From positions 1-19,978 of the forward strand of contig JBMNOY010000044.1 in the NCBI GenBank assembly GCA_050943315.1: a stretch of 19,978 nucleotides of DNA, given 5' to 3'. The notes beneath the pieces are model-generated. The model did not search any database, was not told where the DNA came from, and worked only from the letters and a program-made list of their open reading frames with translations. This document shows, one piece after another, positions 1-7,806 of the stretch. A program made the translations under genes and the position numbers. How positions within the stretch are numbered: the first letter of the stretch is position 1; each line of letters begins with the position of its first letter. Source of the DNA: JBDKUD01 sp050943315 (GTDB taxonomy: Bacteria > Bacillota > Syntrophomonadia > Syntrophomonadales > Syntrophomonadaceae).

Positions 1-501
1 GATAGTACTTATGTATTTTCTTCACCCATAACTGCACGCAAATGGAATAAAATACCGCTGCTGATTCTAAAAAAACCCCAAGAATTCACCAAAATACAAC
101 GTCGCGGCCATTGGCGCATTGACGTAGTAATATCTGTAAAATACCGGCCGGCCGGTGAAGATACTCCTTTCCTCGACGCGCTGACCTTAGATATTAGTGG
201 TGGTGGTGTACTGATGCGGACTGAAAACGATATTGAAGCAGGTCAAATTTTGGAGATGGAAATCAATCTGCCCGAACGGGAACCGGTATTTTGCCAGGCG
301 CGTGTGATAAGGTTATTAGAGAAAAAGAAACGTGAAGGCCAAGCTAATAAGGCAGCTTTGGAGTTTCACGAAATAAGTGAAGCCAAACGGGATAAAATTA
401 TAAACTTTATTTTTGCCAAACAGCGGGAATGGATTAGAAAAGGGCTCTTGTTACCAGAAGGGAGGGGCTCTGGTGAAAAGCATAAAAGTTCTGGTAGTTG
501 A
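1..501 (+). CDS. PilZ-domain flagellar brake protein, YcgR-like (5' truncated)
   Basis: The reading frame is open from the first base of the window to the TGA at 499-501, giving 166 visible codons of a protein whose start lies upstream. It carries the two signatures of a c-di-GMP-binding PilZ domain: an RxxxR element (RRGHWR, bases 100-117) and a DxSxGG element (DISGGG, bases 190-207) followed by a beta-barrel-like stretch. The residues before the RxxxR motif would belong to the YcgR-type N-terminal domain. Known family role: in motile bacteria such proteins bind c-di-GMP and slow or stop the flagellar motor. The next gene, cheB, starts inside its last codons (29-bp overlap), so the two are probably translationally coupled in a flagellar/chemotaxis operon. 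The first in-frame ATG in the window (214) lies after the DxSxGG motif and cannot be the true start. PilZ assignment is strong; the flagellar brake role is inferred from context. Confidence 0.85.
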   Translation, partial: DSTYVFSSPITARKWNKIPLLILKKPQEFTKIQRRGHWRIDVVISVKYRPAGEDTPFLDALTLDISGGGVLMRTENDIEAGQILEMEINLPEREPVFCQARVIRLLEKKKREGQANKAALEFHEISEAKRDKIINFIFAKQREWIRKGLLLPEGRGSGEKHKSSGS

Positions 502-1534
502 TGATTCTGCTTTTATGAGAAAAATTATCAGCGACATTATCAATAGTGACCCGGAGCTGACGGTTATCGGGACTGCCGCCAATGGCATCGAATGCTTAGC
601 CAAAATAACCCAGTTAAATCCTGACTTAGTTACATTGGATATTGAAATGCCGGTTATGGACGGTCTTACCACCCTGAGAAAAATTATGAAGGTTTCACCG
701 CTCCCGGTCCTGATGGTAAGCAGCCTAACCAAAAAAGGCGCCGAACAGACTATTAATGCACTAAATTGGGGCGCAGTAGATTTTATAACTAAACCATCCC
801 CAGATGCAGTTACAAATATCGATTTGGTAAAATCGGATTTACTAAGAAAAATTCGAACTATAGCAGGTACCAGAAATAAATTGCCGAAATTATATAGTAA
901 TCCAAATATTGCTAAACCAACCTCGACTAGTTATGCATCCCCGGTAATCGGCCGGTTGCTGAATAAGCTAGTATTGATGGGTACTTCTACCGGGGGACCC
1001 AGGGCACTGCACCAAGTGTTGCCGGGACTACCGGCTAATCTGGATGCTGGCATTCTTATCGTTCAGCATATGCCACCGGGGTTTACGAAATCTCTGGCGG
1101 AGAGGCTGGATTCTATTTCTAAAATTAAGGTCAAGGAAGCCGAACAAGGGGAAGAAGTTCGTCCCGGATGTGCATATATAGCTCCGGGTGACTATCATTT
1201 AACGGTTTCCCATAAAAAGACTGCTAACCGGGAATTACTCATTAATCTGTCGAAAGCAGAACCTTTACGGGGGCACAGACCTTCAGTCGATGTAATGTTA
1301 GATTCTGTTGCAGCGGAATTCCGGTCACAAATGGTCTGCGTGATTATGACCGGGATGGGTCAAGATGGGTCCCAGGGAATTATCAACATCAAAAACCGGG
1401 GCGGCAAAATAATTGCCCAGGACCAGTCCACAAGCATTATTTATGGTATGCCCAGGGCAGCCGTGGAGACCGGTAAGGTTGATAAAGTAGTTCCTTTGCC
1501 TCAAATAGCGGACGAAATATTAAGGATGCTATAG
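473..1534 (+). CDS. cheB: Chemotaxis response regulator protein-glutamate methylesterase CheB
   Basis: CheB removes methyl groups from (and in many species deamidates) chemoreceptor glutamates as part of adaptation, and is activated by phosphorylation from CheA. The 353-residue protein has an N-terminal receiver domain (about 1-120) with the acidic pair D10-D11 and phospho-acceptor D56 in the segment TLDIEMPVMDG. The C-terminal methylesterase domain (about 160-350) has catalytic S172 in GTSTGG, H199 in VQHMPPG and D298 in MTGMGQDG, so the triad is complete. I chose the GTG at 473 because GGAGGGG (461-467) sits just upstream and the protein then begins directly with the receiver beta-strand. 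An in-frame ATG at 413 would add 20 non-conserved residues and lacks a good ribosome binding site. The start overlaps the preceding PilZ gene by 29 bp. No cheR is seen in this window. Confidence 0.96.
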   Translation: MKSIKVLVVDDSAFMRKIISDIINSDPELTVIGTAANGIECLAKITQLNPDLVTLDIEMPVMDGLTTLRKIMKVSPLPVLMVSSLTKKGAEQTINALNWGAVDFITKPSPDAVTNIDLVKSDLLRKIRTIAGTRNKLPKLYSNPNIAKPTSTSYASPVIGRLLNKLVLMGTSTGGPRALHQVLPGLPANLDAGILIVQHMPPGFTKSLAERLDSISKIKVKEAEQGEEVRPGCAYIAPGDYHLTVSHKKTANRELLINLSKAEPLRGHRPSVDVMLDSVAAEFRSQMVCVIMTGMGQDGSQGIINIKNRGGKIIAQDQSTSIIYGMPRAAVETGKVDKVVPLPQIADEILRML

Positions 1535-1577
1535 AACACTAAACGCATGAAGAAATAAGTATTGGAGGTGGTTGTCG

Positions 1578-3593
1578 ATGATGGATATGGCTCAGTACCT
1601 GGATGTCTTCCTGGAAGAAAGCAAGGAACACCTGGGTAGTTTAAACGAAAGGCTTCTGAAGTTAGAGAAAAACTCCGGTGATATTGACAGTTTAAATGAA
1701 ATTTTTAGGGCAGCCCATACATTAAAAGGCATGTCTTCCACAATGGGTTTTGAAGATGTAGCTAATCTTACTCATCATATGGAAGATGTTTTGGCTGACC
1801 TCAAAGAAGGAATATTAAAAGCCGATCCAAAGGTTATTGATATACTATTTAAATGTTTTGATCGCCTGCAATTAATGATAGATAACATTGAAACCGGGCA
1901 ATCAGAGAAAATGGATAACAGCGATCTGCTTAGCATCTTGAAAAGCATTAAATCAGGTAACTACGAAGCTGCAGCCATGTTGGAGCCGGCAGTTGAGCCA
2001 GTTCCTGCCGCAGACCCGGTAGATGATCAAAAAGGGTTCGCTTTAAACAATTATGATATGACTGTACTGCAGGAAGCCGCAAGTAAGGGGTTTAATATCG
2101 TTTATATGAAAGTTGCGATTAGTCCGGGGTGTCTTATGAAAGCGGTCCGGGCGTTTATGGTTTTCAAGGCTCTTGAAGAGGATGGTGAAATAATTAAATC
2201 GGAACCACCGGCACAAGAATTGGACGAAGGCAAATTTGATAGTGATTTTGAGATATTCATGGTAACCAAAACCAATGCTGAAACCCTAAAAGGTCGGGTT
2301 AATAACATTTCCGAGGTATCCGTAGCTGCCCTTCAGGAAGTGAATATTGATTCTCTGAATGTTGCCCAACCAGTTTTACAACCTGTGCAGGACGACCAGA
2401 ACATAACCCCGTCTAATGGAGAGAGTAATAATAAAAAAATACATAAAGTAAAACAGACAGTCCGGGTAGATATAGATAAGCTGGACAACCTGATGAATCT
2501 AGTTGGTGAATTAGTAATGCATAAGGGGCGTCTGGAACAGATTGGCACCGGTCAAAAATTGCCGGCTTTGCACGAGACCATAGAGCAAATTGACAGGGTT
2601 ACAACTGACTTGCAATCAGTGGTTATGAAAGTCCGTATGGTACCTATTGAGCAGGTATTTAATCGTTTTCCCCGCATGGTCAGGGATCTGGCCAAGGAAT
2701 TGAATAAAGAGATTGATTTCATAATTGAAGGTAAGGAAACCGAATTAGACCGTACTGTTATTGACGAGATAGGAGACCCATTGGTACACCTGCTGCGTAA
2801 TGCTGTCGATCATGGTATTGAATCCCCTGAGAAGCGTAAGGCCGTTGGAAAATCTCCAGTAGGTATAGTTACTCTCAGGGCCCGTCATGAAGGCAATAAT
2901 GTTTTTATTGAGGTTGAGGACGATGGGGAAGGTATTGACGTAGATCGGGTTAAAAGCAGGGCAGTCGAAAAGGAATTTATCTCGGCCCGGGAGGCTGAAC
3001 AGATGGGCAGGGATGAAGCTATTGATTTGCTGTTTAAATCCGGATTCAGCACTTCAACTAATGTTACCGATGTATCCGGACGCGGTGTTGGACTTGATGT
3101 AGTAAAAACTAAAATTGAATCCTTAAATGGGGAGATTTTTATAAGTTCCAAGCCGGGAGAAGGAACCAGATTTATAATTAAATTACCCTTAACTTTAGCT
3201 ATTATTCAGGCTCTAATGGTTTCTATCGGCAGTGAAATTTATGCTATTCCTCTCAGCTCGGTCGATGAAACCACCATGATAACCGGAGCCGACATTAAGA
3301 TGGTACAAAACCAGGAAGTCATTGTTCTTAGGGGATCAGTACTACCTTTATTCCGCCTGGCTACATTGCTCGAGGTTCCGGATCACGTGAGCAACGAAGA
3401 AGAGATGTATGTTGTAGTAGTACGCCGAGCAGATAAACAAATCGGCCTGGTAGTTGACACCCTCATAGGACAGCAAGAGATTGTTATAAAATCCCTGGGC
3501 AAGGTCCTGGGCAATATACCCGGTATTGCTGGTGCTATAGTTGGCGGAGATGGGAATGTAAGACTTATACTGGATATTACTACTCTATATTAG
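1578..3593 (+). CDS. cheA: Chemotaxis sensor histidine kinase CheA
   Basis: CheA is the cytoplasmic kinase of the chemoreceptor array; it autophosphorylates on a histidine and passes phosphate to CheY and CheB. At about 671 residues it has the full five-domain layout. P1 HPt carries H47 in AAHTLKG. A divergent P2-like regulator-binding domain lies at about 155-265. The P3 dimerisation helices begin near 292. The P4 ATPase has an N box (H404-N408 and D411-H412-G413), a G1 box DDGEGID (448-454) and a G2 box GRGVGLD (501-507). P5, the CheW-like coupling domain, starts near 540. ATG 1578 is preferred because GGAGGTG (1564-1570) is 7 nt upstream; a TTG at 1572 would be only 1 nt from it. It lies 43 nt after cheB and 15 nt before cheW. 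No degenerate catalytic residues are apparent. Confidence 0.97.
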   Translation: MMDMAQYLDVFLEESKEHLGSLNERLLKLEKNSGDIDSLNEIFRAAHTLKGMSSTMGFEDVANLTHHMEDVLADLKEGILKADPKVIDILFKCFDRLQLMIDNIETGQSEKMDNSDLLSILKSIKSGNYEAAAMLEPAVEPVPAADPVDDQKGFALNNYDMTVLQEAASKGFNIVYMKVAISPGCLMKAVRAFMVFKALEEDGEIIKSEPPAQELDEGKFDSDFEIFMVTKTNAETLKGRVNNISEVSVAALQEVNIDSLNVAQPVLQPVQDDQNITPSNGESNNKKIHKVKQTVRVDIDKLDNLMNLVGELVMHKGRLEQIGTGQKLPALHETIEQIDRVTTDLQSVVMKVRMVPIEQVFNRFPRMVRDLAKELNKEIDFIIEGKETELDRTVIDEIGDPLVHLLRNAVDHGIESPEKRKAVGKSPVGIVTLRARHEGNNVFIEVEDDGEGIDVDRVKSRAVEKEFISAREAEQMGRDEAIDLLFKSGFSTSTNVTDVSGRGVGLDVVKTKIESLNGEIFISSKPGEGTRFIIKLPLTLAIIQALMVSIGSEIYAIPLSSVDETTMITGADIKMVQNQEVIVLRGSVLPLFRLATLLEVPDHVSNEEEMYVVVVRRADKQIGLVVDTLIGQQEIVIKSLGKVLGNIPGIAGAIVGGDGNVRLILDITTLY

Positions 3594-3608
3594 AATGGAG
3601 GAGTTTTT

Positions 3609-4076
3609 ATGGCAGATACGGTTGAACTTGCTACTGATGTTGCGTCCTCTCCCCAGGAAGAAATCCAGGTAGTTGCATTTCAACTGGGAAATGAGGAATA
3701 TGCTGTTGATATTTTACATGTACTGGAGATAAACCGTCTTTTACATATTACCCGGGTCCCCCGGGCGAACCAGTTTATTGAAGGTGTGATCAATTTACGC
3801 GGGAATATTATTCCAATTATAAATTTACATAAAAAGTTTAATTTGCAGGCCACGGGGGATGATGAAGAAAAACGTATCATTGTATTCAAATTTGACGATA
3901 TAGCGGTCGGAGTAATTGTCGATAAGGTATCGGAAGTATTGCATATATCCAGGAACCAGATTGAAGAGGCAAGTGATGTATATAAATCGTTTGATTCCGA
4001 ATTTATAAAAGGCATTGCCAAGGTAGACGAAAGATTATTGATTCTGCTTGATTTGCAAAATATGCTGTCAGTATAA
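3609..4076 (+). CDS. cheW: Chemotaxis coupling protein CheW
   Basis: CheW is the small adaptor that links chemoreceptors to CheA through the P5 domain and stabilises the array. This 155-residue protein is a single SH3-like CheW domain of normal family length. Typical elements are the opening strand VVAFQLGNEEYAVDI, the loop around ITRVPRANQFIEGVINLRG (residues about 48-66) with the conserved arginine and glycine of the receptor/CheA interface, and the closing FIKGIAKVDERLLILLD. A strong GGAGGAG at 3597-3603 is 5 nt before the ATG. The gene lies 15 nt after cheA and 28 nt before the chosen cheC start, consistent with one transcript. The acidic N-terminal extension of about 18 residues before the domain is not conserved as far as I can judge. 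Confidence 0.96.
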   Translation: MADTVELATDVASSPQEEIQVVAFQLGNEEYAVDILHVLEINRLLHITRVPRANQFIEGVINLRGNIIPIINLHKKFNLQATGDDEEKRIIVFKFDDIAVGVIVDKVSEVLHISRNQIEEASDVYKSFDSEFIKGIAKVDERLLILLDLQNMLSV

Positions 4077-4104
4077 ACAAGGCAAATTAGAGGTGACAAA
4101 TAAG

Positions 4105-4737
4105 TTGGCTGAAGATTTTAGCAAGTTATCCAGTTTGCAGATTGATGCATTAAAAGAGATAGGAAATATTGGTGCTGGAAATGCAGCAACCGCGTTGGCC
4201 CAAATGGTCAACACCAAAATTGAAATGAATGTACCCCGAGTAAAAATTCTTCCCTTTGAGGCAGTTGCCGAAATATTAGGTGGTGCCGACCGGCACGTGG
4301 TAGGTATATTCTTTTCCGTTAGTGGACCAGCACCGCTCAGTATTCTTTTTGTTCTACCCGTTGAGAGTGCTTATATTCTGACCAGCATGCTGCTCACGCA
4401 GGCTGAAGGCAATCATGAACAAATAGAACTTAGTGATATGGAAATATCGGCAATGATGGAAGTGGGTAATATACTATCGACAAGTTACCTGAATGCTTTA
4501 TCTATGTTTACCCAAATTACGTTTATTCCTTCAGTACCGGCTCTGGGGATAGATATGGCAGGTGCTGTACTTAATACGGTCCTGGCCCAATTCGGAGAGA
4601 TAGCTGACCATGTATTGGTTCTGGAGACCTCTTTTAAAAAAGACCAGCAGGACGTAGTAGGTAATTTCTTTCTTCTGCCGCAACCGGATTCCCTTAATCA
4701 ATTATTAGCTGCGCTTGGGGTGAGTTCTAATGCCTAA
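4105..4737 (+). CDS. cheC: CheY-P phosphatase CheC
   Basis: CheC dephosphorylates CheY-P and binds CheD, giving Firmicutes and Thermotoga a second adaptation loop in chemotaxis. The protein shows both signature helices of the CheC/FliY/CheX family: one near the N terminus, LKEIGNIGAGNAATAL, and one in the second half, MMEVGNILSTSYLNAL. Both keep the ExxN acid/amide pair, so both phosphatase sites look intact. Length is about 210 residues, standard for CheC and without the C-terminal SpoA domain of FliY. I prefer the TTG at 4105 because GAGGTGA (4090-4096) is correctly spaced; a GTG at 4093 is in frame and would add four residues but overlaps that ribosome binding site. The open frame extends to 4048, into cheW, with no good initiation site. 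The stop overlaps the cheD start by 8 bp, matching the known CheC-CheD partnership. Confidence 0.93.
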   Translation: MAEDFSKLSSLQIDALKEIGNIGAGNAATALAQMVNTKIEMNVPRVKILPFEAVAEILGGADRHVVGIFFSVSGPAPLSILFVLPVESAYILTSMLLTQAEGNHEQIELSDMEISAMMEVGNILSTSYLNALSMFTQITFIPSVPALGIDMAGAVLNTVLAQFGEIADHVLVLETSFKKDQQDVVGNFFLLPQPDSLNQLLAALGVSSNA

Positions 4738-5215
4738 GATTTTCCAGGTGGGAATGGCTGATTATAAAATTGCTTTTGCTCCGGATAAACTTATGACGGC
4801 CGGATTAGGATCCTGTATTGGTATTTGCTTGCTGGATAAGAACTGTAATCTGGGAAGTCTAATACATATTATGCTGCCTTCCAGTACCCAGGCGAAAAAT
4901 AATCAGAACAAGGCCAAGTTTGCTGATTCAGCTATTGAACTGGTACTAAATGAAATGGCTAAGCTAGGAGCTAATCCTAACCGGATAGTGGCCAAAATTG
5001 CCGGTGGTGCACAGATGTTTAAATTTTCCGGTGAAAGTGACATTATGAAGATTGGCGAACGTAATGCGATAGCCGTGATCGAGAATCTGAAAAAACATAA
5101 TATAAGGCTTCTGGCCAAGGATGTCGGGGGTAACTACGGGAGAACAATTACATTTGACCCGGGGACAGGTGAATTGCTAATTAAGACAATTGGGCATGGG
5201 GAGAGAACAGTCTAG
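4730..5215 (+). CDS. cheD: Chemoreceptor glutamine deamidase CheD
   Basis: CheD converts specific receptor glutamines to glutamates and binds CheC, stimulating its phosphatase activity. The 161-residue protein keeps the catalytic residues of the family in the expected spacing: T23, C29 in GLGSCIG, and H46 in LIHIMLP. It also has the glycine-rich segments AKIAGGAQMF and DVGGNYGRTITFDPGTGEL typical of the CheD fold. The ATG at 4730 overlaps the last codons of cheC by 8 bp, with GGGGTGAG (4717-4724) acting as ribosome binding site inside cheC, so the two partners are translationally coupled. Only a single base separates the stop from the next ATG (5217). Confidence 0.95.
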   Translation: MPKIFQVGMADYKIAFAPDKLMTAGLGSCIGICLLDKNCNLGSLIHIMLPSSTQAKNNQNKAKFADSAIELVLNEMAKLGANPNRIVAKIAGGAQMFKFSGESDIMKIGERNAIAVIENLKKHNIRLLAKDVGGNYGRTITFDPGTGELLIKTIGHGERTV

Positions 5216-5216
5216 A

Positions 5217-5990
5217 ATGAATGATAACTTGAGCAGGTTGTGGGTTCAATATAAAGAATGCCAAGATATTGACGCTCGCGATGAATTAATTATTCACTAT
5301 GCCCATATGGTAAAATACGTTGCCAATCGCCTGGCCATTAACCTGTCTACCCTGGCAGATAAAGATGAATTGATATCCTACGGTATCGAAGGACTCATAG
5401 ATGCTATTGAAAAATTTGATCCCAAAAGAAATATCAAGTTTGAAACTTATGCTATCACCAGAATAAAAGGCTCCATGATAGATGGTTTGAGGGCCATGGA
5501 TTGGGTACCGGTATCGATAAGGCAAAAAAGCAAGGAACTGGAAAAGACTTATGCTGCCCTTGAAGCAAGATTAGGGCGGGCTGCCACAGATATGGAAGTA
5601 GCAGCAGAACTAGGCATTAGTATTGATGCACTGGCAGTACTATTAAGAGAAGTTGCTTCAACAACGATAATATCCTTAGATGATTTTTTACCTGGTGATG
5701 ACGGCGAAGAAAAAAAGAAAAGAATCGTCGATGTTCTGGAAGACGACAAGGCTAATAATGGGCTTGAGATGGCAGAGCTGTTAGAAGTAAAGCAATTACT
5801 GGCGGCTTCCATTTCACGGTTGCCTGAAAAAGAGAAAAAGGTGGTCTTTTTATATTATTATGAAGGTCTAAATCTAAAAGAAATTGGGGCTGTTTTAAAC
5901 TTATCAGAATCAAGAATTTCTCAGCTTCATACTAAAGCTATTCTCAGGTTAAGAGGCAGCTTGAGCAAAAAAAAGTATCTTCTTAGGTAA
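5217..5990 (+). CDS. sigD: RNA polymerase sigma-28 factor for motility (SigD/FliA/WhiG family)
   Basis: This alternative sigma factor directs transcription of late flagellar and chemotaxis genes and is normally held by the anti-sigma factor FlgM. The 257-residue protein has region 2 (about 25-105), including DELISYGIEGLIDAIEKFDP and FETYAITRIKGSMIDGLR followed by DWVPVSIR, a hallmark of the FliA subgroup. Region 3 lies at about 110-160, and region 4 (about 205-250) carries an LPEKEKKVVFLYYYEGL helix and an ESRISQLHTKA recognition helix. I chose ATG 5217, just past the cheD stop, with GGGGAGAG (5198-5205) upstream. The in-frame ATGs at 5190 and 5196 would overlap cheD and lack a ribosome binding site. 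The position after cheD equals that of sigD in B. subtilis, so the B. subtilis symbol is used; fliA is the equivalent elsewhere. Confidence 0.95.
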   Translation: MNDNLSRLWVQYKECQDIDARDELIIHYAHMVKYVANRLAINLSTLADKDELISYGIEGLIDAIEKFDPKRNIKFETYAITRIKGSMIDGLRAMDWVPVSIRQKSKELEKTYAALEARLGRAATDMEVAAELGISIDALAVLLREVASTTIISLDDFLPGDDGEEKKKRIVDVLEDDKANNGLEMAELLEVKQLLAASISRLPEKEKKVVFLYYYEGLNLKEIGAVLNLSESRISQLHTKAILRLRGSLSKKKYLLR

Positions 5991-6012
5991 AGCAGGAACA
6001 AGGGGGGGTTTT

Positions 6013-7419
6013 GTGGGTAATATCCGGGAAGACATTGATGGACAGGTGCATGTTGTGGTTGATAACGATAAAATGGTTGCCTACCTGGAGATAAGTGCTC
6101 CCTCGGGAAATGGAAAACCGTGTACGGCAGCGGACATTAAGAAAGCCCTCATGGAAAAGAATGTCACCTATGGAATAGATGAAACTGCATTACACGATGC
6201 ATTACTAGAGCAAAATTGGGGACATCCAAGAGTAATAGCTCGCGGCACATTGCCCCAGCATGGCAGTGATGGCAAGTTGATTTATAAGTTCCCCCTGCCT
6301 GCGGATAGAATGGCCCCCAAGCTGGATGATAAAGGAAATGCAGACTACCGCGACCTTGGCTTGATCCATAATGTTAACTTTGGAACAGAACTGGTGGAAC
6401 GGATACCTCCAACAGATGGGATCCCCGGTAGGGATGTAACCGGTCGGGAAATACCGGCTAAGCGAGGAAAAGACATTCGCCTTCCCAAGGGCCAAAATAC
6501 CGTTGCGGATCAGGATGAGATCAAGCTATATTCCAGTGCTGACGGGAATGTAAGAATAAAGGACCACAAAGTAGTGGTGGAGTCTGTTTTTGAGCTTAAT
6601 GGTGATGTGGATTTTTCCTCAGGTAACATTAATTTCGTAGGCAATGTATTTATTAATGGTAATGTATGCCAGGGTTTTCAGGTAATTGCCGGCGGTGATA
6701 TTGAAATAAGAGGCTTTGTTGAAGATGCCGTAGTTACGGCTGGCGGCAACATAATGGTAAAAGGTGGTATCACTGGTGTACTCAAGGGACTGATAAAAGC
6801 TGGGGAAAATATATCTGCCCGATTTGTAGAAAATTCACGTTTGGAAGCCGGAAAGGATGTCCTGGTTGGAGAAGGAATTATGCAATCTATTGCCAAAGCC
6901 GGCGGTAGTATAAAAGTAACAGATAAAAAAGCAGCTATTGTAGGTGGCGTTATTCAAGCTTACCGGGAAGTCGAATCTAAAGTAATTGGCTCTCCACTGG
7001 CAACCCAAACTACCATAGAGGTTGGCATTAACCCTGGTTACCGGGAGGAGTATCAGCAGCTTTTTAAAAACCGGGCAGAAAAGACCAAATTAATGGAGAA
7101 TATAATTCAAAATCTTCAGATATATCAGCGGCAGCATCTCTCAGTGGAAAACCTGACCGAAACCAAGAAAAAGGCTTTAATTAAACTAATGGATGATTGC
7201 AAAAATTATCGTAAGGAACTGGCCGCCATTGAAGCCAGAATGGCTTTTCTGGAGGGAAAATTCCAGGAGGCTAGTATAGCCAGGGTTAAAGCCTCCGAGA
7301 TTGTATACCCGGGGGTACGGATAAGTATTGGCCAGGCAAGGTATTTGGTAAATGATGCTATAAAATATTCCCAGTTTGTGCTAGACGAAGGAGAAGTGCG
7401 GCTGGCACCGCTTCGTTAA
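6013..7419 (+). CDS. FapA / DUF342 family protein, probable flagellar assembly or polymer-binding protein
   Basis: The 468-residue protein has the layout of the DUF342 (FapA) family. An alpha/beta N-terminal region (about 1-170) contains PPTDGIPGRDVTG (132-144). A central right-handed beta-helix-like stretch of short glycine-rich repeats (about 195-330) includes GNVFINGNV, AGGDIEIRG and AGGNIMVKG. A charged helical segment (about 345-425) is a likely coiled coil, followed by a short beta tail with VYPGVRISIG. There is no signal peptide or membrane segment, so it is probably cytoplasmic. Function is poorly defined: the family is linked to flagellar assembly in some species, and the position right after the motility sigma factor supports a motility role here. 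It starts with GTG at 6013 behind AGGGGGGGT (6001-6009), 22 nt after the sigma gene. Family assignment is firm, function uncertain. Confidence 0.88.
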   Translation: MGNIREDIDGQVHVVVDNDKMVAYLEISAPSGNGKPCTAADIKKALMEKNVTYGIDETALHDALLEQNWGHPRVIARGTLPQHGSDGKLIYKFPLPADRMAPKLDDKGNADYRDLGLIHNVNFGTELVERIPPTDGIPGRDVTGREIPAKRGKDIRLPKGQNTVADQDEIKLYSSADGNVRIKDHKVVVESVFELNGDVDFSSGNINFVGNVFINGNVCQGFQVIAGGDIEIRGFVEDAVVTAGGNIMVKGGITGVLKGLIKAGENISARFVENSRLEAGKDVLVGEGIMQSIAKAGGSIKVTDKKAAIVGGVIQAYREVESKVIGSPLATQTTIEVGINPGYREEYQQLFKNRAEKTKLMENIIQNLQIYQRQHLSVENLTETKKKALIKLMDDCKNYRKELAAIEARMAFLEGKFQEASIARVKASEIVYPGVRISIGQARYLVNDAIKYSQFVLDEGEVRLAPLR

Positions 7420-7440
7420 CCAGAAGGGAGGACTTGGTTA

Positions 7441-7770
7441 ATGACCATTAGAAGTATTGATATGCAGGTCCTCATTCAAAAGGTAAATGATATTAGTAGA
7501 ATTCAGAATAGCCAACAGCAGGAAAACAGCTCTAAACAGCAGGAGAATATAACCCAGATTAATCAACAAACCAATTCCAACACCAATACCGTAAATCAGT
7601 CCCTGCGGAGTGAATCTGCATTAATTCATGAGCAGAAGGAAAAAGAAAAAAAATCGAAACAAAGGAAAACAAAAGAAGGAATTGGCGAAAATACGAAGAA
7701 TAAAAGGAACAATAAAGAATCTACCAACAAAAACGAACAACATGGGGGTAATATCGACATTATAGTTTAA
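7441..7770 (+). CDS. Small hydrophilic Q/N/K-rich protein of unknown function
   Basis: This 109-residue protein is not assigned to a named family. The first 25 residues (MTIRSIDMQVLIQKVNDISR and onward) look like an ordered amphipathic helix. The rest is very polar and low in complexity: residues 24-56 are rich in Q, N and S, and residues 64-100 are rich in K, E and N. No membrane segment or cysteine is present. It is probably a real gene: a strong AGGGAGGA (7426-7433) lies 7 nt before the ATG, it sits 21 nt after the FapA gene and 15 nt before the likely start of the next gene, and the frame is intact. It belongs to the motility operon by position. A soluble, partly disordered accessory protein is the most that can be inferred; the A-rich tail coding could also reflect relaxed selection. 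Confidence 0.72.
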   Translation: MTIRSIDMQVLIQKVNDISRIQNSQQQENSSKQQENITQINQQTNSNTNTVNQSLRSESALIHEQKEKEKKSKQRKTKEGIGENTKNKRNNKESTNKNEQHGGNIDIIV

Positions 7771-7772
7771 GC

Positions 7773-7781
7773 GAGGTGAGG
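7773..7781 (+). promoter_or_regulatory. Ribosome binding site pointing to a non-ATG start
   Basis: GAGGTG (7773-7778, extended to 7781) is the only good Shine-Dalgarno match upstream of the next gene. It lies 25 nt before the first in-frame ATG (7807), too far for normal initiation, but 7 nt before an in-frame ATC codon at 7786. An in-frame TGA at 7777 limits any earlier start. Confidence 0.55.
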
Positions 7782-7806
7782 AACCATCACCATATTCTTT
7801 GTTTTA

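Noticed and set aside
3680..4099. A 139-codon open frame on the - strand across cheW
   Set aside because: It lies fully opposite the conserved cheW gene, has no ribosome binding site and its translation is serine/isoleucine-rich with no recognisable domain; a shadow frame.
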